A program made the translations under genes and the position numbers. Below, in pieces: positions 6,249-9,113 of a DNA stretch of 9,113 bases. Under the pieces are notes generated by a model. The model had not been told where the DNA came from. It ran no database searches and saw only the letters and a list, made by a program, of their open reading frames with translations. This stretch comes from a bacterium (GTDB lineage Bacteria; Verrucomicrobiota; Verrucomicrobiia; Limisphaerales; UBA11358): assembly GCA_021781185.1 (NCBI GenBank), contig JAJXXI010000051.1, positions 1 to 9,113 on the forward strand. The letters run 5' to 3'. Position 1 is the stretch's first letter, and each line of letters begins with the position of its first letter.

Positions 6249-9113
6249 ATGCCACGATTTTTTATTGATCGTCCGATTTTCGCCTGGGTCATTTCCATCC
6301 TGATCCTGATGGCCGGCGCGTTGTCATTGACCCAGCTGCCGGTTGCGGAATATCCGAGCATTGCCCCGCCTTCGGTGGCGATCACGGCGACGTATCCGGG
6401 CGCGTCCGCCGAAACGTTGCAAAGCACGGTCACGGCGGTCATCGAGCAGCAGTTGAACGGTATTGACGGCCTGCTTTACATGTCGTCCGTCAGCCAGTCT
6501 TCCGGACAGGCGACCATCACCATTTATTTCGAGCCGGGCACGGATCCTGATATTGCGCAGGTGCAGGTGCAGAACAAATTGCAACTGGCCATGCCCAACC
6601 TGCCGGCGGCGGTGCAGCAACAGGGCGTGACCGTGGCCAAGGCGACGCGCAATTACCTGATGTTTTTTACGCTCTCGTCCAAGGATGGCAGCCTGGATCA
6701 GGTGGCGCTGGGCAATTTCATTGCCACCAAGGTGCTGGACTCCATCCGCCGTGTTCCCGGCGTGGGCCAGGCGGATTTGTTCGGCACGGAGTATGCCATG
6801 CGGATTTGGTTGAATCCGGCCAAACTGGACAGCTTTGGGCTGACGGCTGGTGACGTGGTCAAGGCGGTTCAGGCGCAGAATGTGCAGGTCGCCGCCGGTC
6901 AACTGGGCGCCTTGCCGGCGGTTAATGACCAGCAGTTGAACGTCACCCTGAAGGGCCAGAGCACGCTGCGCACTCCCAACCAATTTGAAAACATCGTCCT
7001 GCGCGTCAACTCCGACGGCTCGCGTGTGCATCTGCGCGATGTTGCCCGCGTCGCGCTGGCCGGTCAAAATTACAATTTCCAGGCGCGCGTGAATGGCCGG
7101 CCGGCCGCCCCGGTGGGCATCAAACTGAATCCCTCGGCCAATGCGCTGGCCACGGCGGACGCTGTGCGCGCGAAAGTCGCCCAGCTTTCCAAGTTTTTCC
7201 CGCCCGGCGTCCAGGTGGACTTTCCCTATGACAGCTCGGCCTTCGTTCGGGTTTCCGTTCAGCAAGTGGTTTACACGCTGCTGATTGCCATCGGGCTGGT
7301 CTTTCTGGTGATTTACCTGTTCCTGCAAAACCTGCGCGCTACCTTCATTCCCACCATCGTCGTGCCGGTGGCGTTGATGGGCACGTTCACCGTCATGCGA
7401 TTGACGGGGTTTTCCATCAATGTGCTGACAATGTTCGGCATGGTGCTGGCGATCGGTCTGCTGGTGGATGACGCAATTGTCGTGGTCGAAAACGTCGAGC
7501 GCATCATGAGCGAGGAGGGGCTGTCGCCGCGCGAGGCGACGCGCAAATCCATGGGGCAGATCACCGGGGCGCTCATCGGCATCGCGCTGGTGCTGACGGC
7601 GGTGTTCATTCCGATGGCGTTTTTCGGCGGCTCGGTCGGCGCGATTTACCGTCAGTTTTCGCTGGCGATGGTGTCCTCCATGTTGTTCTCCATTTTCCTG
7701 GCCATGTCCTTCACGCCGGCGCTCTGCGCCACCCTGCTCAAGCCGGTGGAGAAAGGTCATCACCTCGAGAAACGGGGGTTGTTCGGCTGGTTCAACCGCG
7801 GTTACGCCGCCGGCGCCAAAAAATATCAAACCGGGGTGCAGCGGATACTGGGCAAAGCGCCGCGGTATCTGGTGATTTATCTGGCGATCATCGTGGCGAT
7901 GGGCTGGCTGTATGTGCGCCTGCCGTCGTCGTTTCTGCCGGCGGAGGACCAGGGTTATTTCATTACGAACATCGAGCTGCCGGCGGGCGCGACGCATCAA
8001 CGCACCCTGGCCGTGCTCAAGCAGATCGAGCATTACTACATGAGCCAGCCGGAAGTGGAGGACGTGATTGACGTGGCCGGTTTCAGCTTCAGCGGGAGCG
8101 GGCAGAACGCCGCCATCGCGTTTGTGCATCTGAAGGATTGGAGCGTGCGCCACGGCGAACAGCACCGGGTGCAGGCCATCATCGGTCGCGCCTTCGCGGC
8201 CCTGTCGAAAATCAAGGACGCGATCATTTTCCCGCTCAATCCGCCGCCGATTCCCGAACTCGGCACCGCCGCCGGGTTCGATTTCGAACTGGAGGATCAA
8301 GGCGGCCTCGGTCACGCCAAGCTCATGGCCGCCCGCAATGAACTGCTGGCCATGGCCGCAACCAATTCCGAGGTGGCGCAAGTGCGTCCGCAGGGCATGG
8401 AGGACACGGCGGAGTTGAAAATTGACGTGGACCGCGACAAGGCCAGCGCCCTCGGGGCTTCCCTGGCGGACATCAACACCGCCTTGTCGGCGAATTTCGG
8501 TTCCGACTACGTCAACAATTTCGTGAATGGCAGCCGTGTCCAGCAGGTGATCGTCCAGTTGGACGCGCCCTATCGCATGTCCCCCACCGACATCGGCAAG
8601 GTGTTCGTGCGCACCAGCAGCGGCTCGATGGCGCCACTCTCGGCGTTCACCACGCTGCGTTGGACCTACGGCTCGCCGCGACTAGAACGTTACAACGGCT
8701 TCCCCTCCGTTGATATCAACGGTGCCGCCGCGCCCGGCAAAAGTTCCGGCGAGGCCATGCTGGCCATGGAGCAAATGGCCAAAAAACTTCCCGCCGGCTT
8801 TGGTTATGAGTGGACCGGGCAGTCCTACGAGGAACGCCTGTCCGGCTCCCAGGCGCCGGCACTTTACACCATCTCGCTGCTGGTGGTGTTCCTGTGTCTC
8901 GCTGCGCTTTACGAGAGCTGGGCCATTCCGTTCTCCGTCATTCTGGCCGTGCCGCTGGGTGTCTTGGGCGCGCTGCTGGCCGCGCATTTCCGCGATTTGC
9001 CAAACGACGTGTTTTTCAAGGTCGGGCTGATCACCACCATCGGGCTGGCGACAAAGAACGCCATCTTGATCGTGGAATTCGCCAAAAACCTTCAAGCGCA
9101 GGGCATGGGTCTG
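6249..9113 (+). CDS. RND-family (HAE-1) multidrug efflux pump, AcrB/MexB-like, 3' end beyond the window
   Basis: 955 codons are open to the last base; AcrB-type pumps have roughly 1,030-1,050 residues, so about 80-100 C-terminal residues (the last helices) are missing through the window edge, not mutation. It starts [15 protein letters not shown], near-identical to the AcrB opening, and stays collinear with E. coli AcrB: the TM4 relay pair falls at D407/D408 exactly ([16 protein letters not shown]). The TM10 lysine is K936 ([15 protein letters not shown]), matching AcrB K940. Other family marks are [16 protein letters not shown], the [10 protein letters not shown] helix, [25 protein letters not shown] and [11 protein letters not shown]. 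In the distal drug pocket, F178, F612, F614 and F625 match AcrB F178, F615, F617 and F628, but AcrB F136 is Y136 and F610 is I607. The switch loop reads GFSFSGSG where AcrB has GFGFAGRG. It should work as a trimer with the upstream lipoprotein adaptor and a TolC-like channel. The R971/T978 equivalents lie outside the window. Confidence 0.97.
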   Translation, partial: MPRFFIDRPIFAWVISILILMAGALSLTQLPVAEYPSIAPPSVAITATYPGASAETLQSTVTAVIEQQLNGIDGLLYMSSVSQSSGQATITIYFEPGTDPDIAQVQVQNKLQLAMPNLPAAVQQQGVTVAKATRNYLMFFTLSSKDGSLDQVALGNFIATKVLDSIRRVPGVGQADLFGTEYAMRIWLNPAKLDSFGLTAGDVVKAVQAQNVQVAAGQLGALPAVNDQQLNVTLKGQSTLRTPNQFENIVLRVNSDGSRVHLRDVARVALAGQNYNFQARVNGRPAAPVGIKLNPSANALATADAVRAKVAQLSKFFPPGVQVDFPYDSSAFVRVSVQQVVYTLLIAIGLVFLVIYLFLQNLRATFIPTIVVPVALMGTFTVMRLTGFSINVLTMFGMVLAIGLLVDDAIVVVENVERIMSEEGLSPREATRKSMGQITGALIGIALVLTAVFIPMAFFGGSVGAIYRQFSLAMVSSMLFSIFLAMSFTPALCATLLKPVEKGHHLEKRGLFGWFNRGYAAGAKKYQTGVQRILGKAPRYLVIYLAIIVAMGWLYVRLPSSFLPAEDQGYFITNIELPAGATHQRTLAVLKQIEHYYMSQPEVEDVIDVAGFSFSGSGQNAAIAFVHLKDWSVRHGEQHRVQAIIGRAFAALSKIKDAIIFPLNPPPIPELGTAAGFDFELEDQGGLGHAKLMAARNELLAMAATNSEVAQVRPQGMEDTAELKIDVDRDKASALGASLADINTALSANFGSDYVNNFVNGSRVQQVIVQLDAPYRMSPTDIGKVFVRTSSGSMAPLSAFTTLRWTYGSPRLERYNGFPSVDINGAAAPGKSSGEAMLAMEQMAKKLPAGFGYEWTGQSYEERLSGSQAPALYTISLLVVFLCLAALYESWAIPFSVILAVPLGVLGALLAAHFRDLPNDVFFKVGLITTIGLATKNAILIVEFAKNLQAQGMGL

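Noticed and set aside
5083..6255. A 390-codon open frame on the minus strand
   Set aside because: It is antisense to the lipoprotein adaptor, with the same Arg/His-rich shadow composition and no motif.
6324..8381. A 685-codon open frame on the minus strand
   Set aside because: It is antisense to the clearly AcrB-like second pump, has a His/Arg/Gln-rich composition and no recognisable domain; it is a codon-bias artefact.

Overview
The window is a drug-efflux locus with all five genes on the + strand: a TetR-family repressor, then two complete inner-membrane/periplasmic RND efflux modules, each made of its own membrane-fusion adaptor followed by its own RND pump. The second pump runs off the right edge. 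RND pumps, periplasmic adaptors and a lipobox-bearing adaptor mean a diderm (Gram-negative-type) bacterium. The DNA is visibly GC-rich with strong G/C third positions. Two of the five starts have a good Shine-Dalgarno and three have none. Overall style would fit Verrucomicrobiota or a similar non-model phylum, but that is a weak inference; a proteobacterial or acidobacterial host cannot be excluded.

Layout. 1-73: short upstream region with a consensus -35 and a 32-bp near-perfect palindrome that covers the likely -10 and the repressor start codon. 74-685: TetR-family regulator. 705-1823: membrane-anchored adaptor of the MexH type. 1836-4949: MexI-like RND pump, complete. 4950-5022: a 73-nt gap holding two back-to-back GC-rich hairpins, the first with the pump stop codon in its loop. 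5023-6237: AcrA/MexA-type lipoprotein adaptor. 6249-9113: AcrB/MexB-type RND pump, 955 codons present, C-terminus missing. No outer-membrane channel gene is seen; it may lie beyond the right edge or elsewhere in the genome.

Working model. The repressor probably binds the palindrome over its own start and so controls itself and, by read-through, at least the first pump module. Gaps of 19, 12 and 11 nt hold repressor, adaptor and pump together within each module. The 73-nt hairpin gap is the only place where the two modules could be uncoupled. Each adaptor would bridge its proton-driven pump to a TolC-like channel. The pumps belong to different HAE-1 branches, so the locus probably gives two different substrate ranges under one sensor.

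Nothing here is a wholly new kind of system. The points most worth following are the start-codon palindrome with a near-leaderless transcript, the pairing of two unlike pumps behind one repressor, the double hairpin at the module boundary, and a Trp/Pro-rich periplasmic insertion in the first pump.
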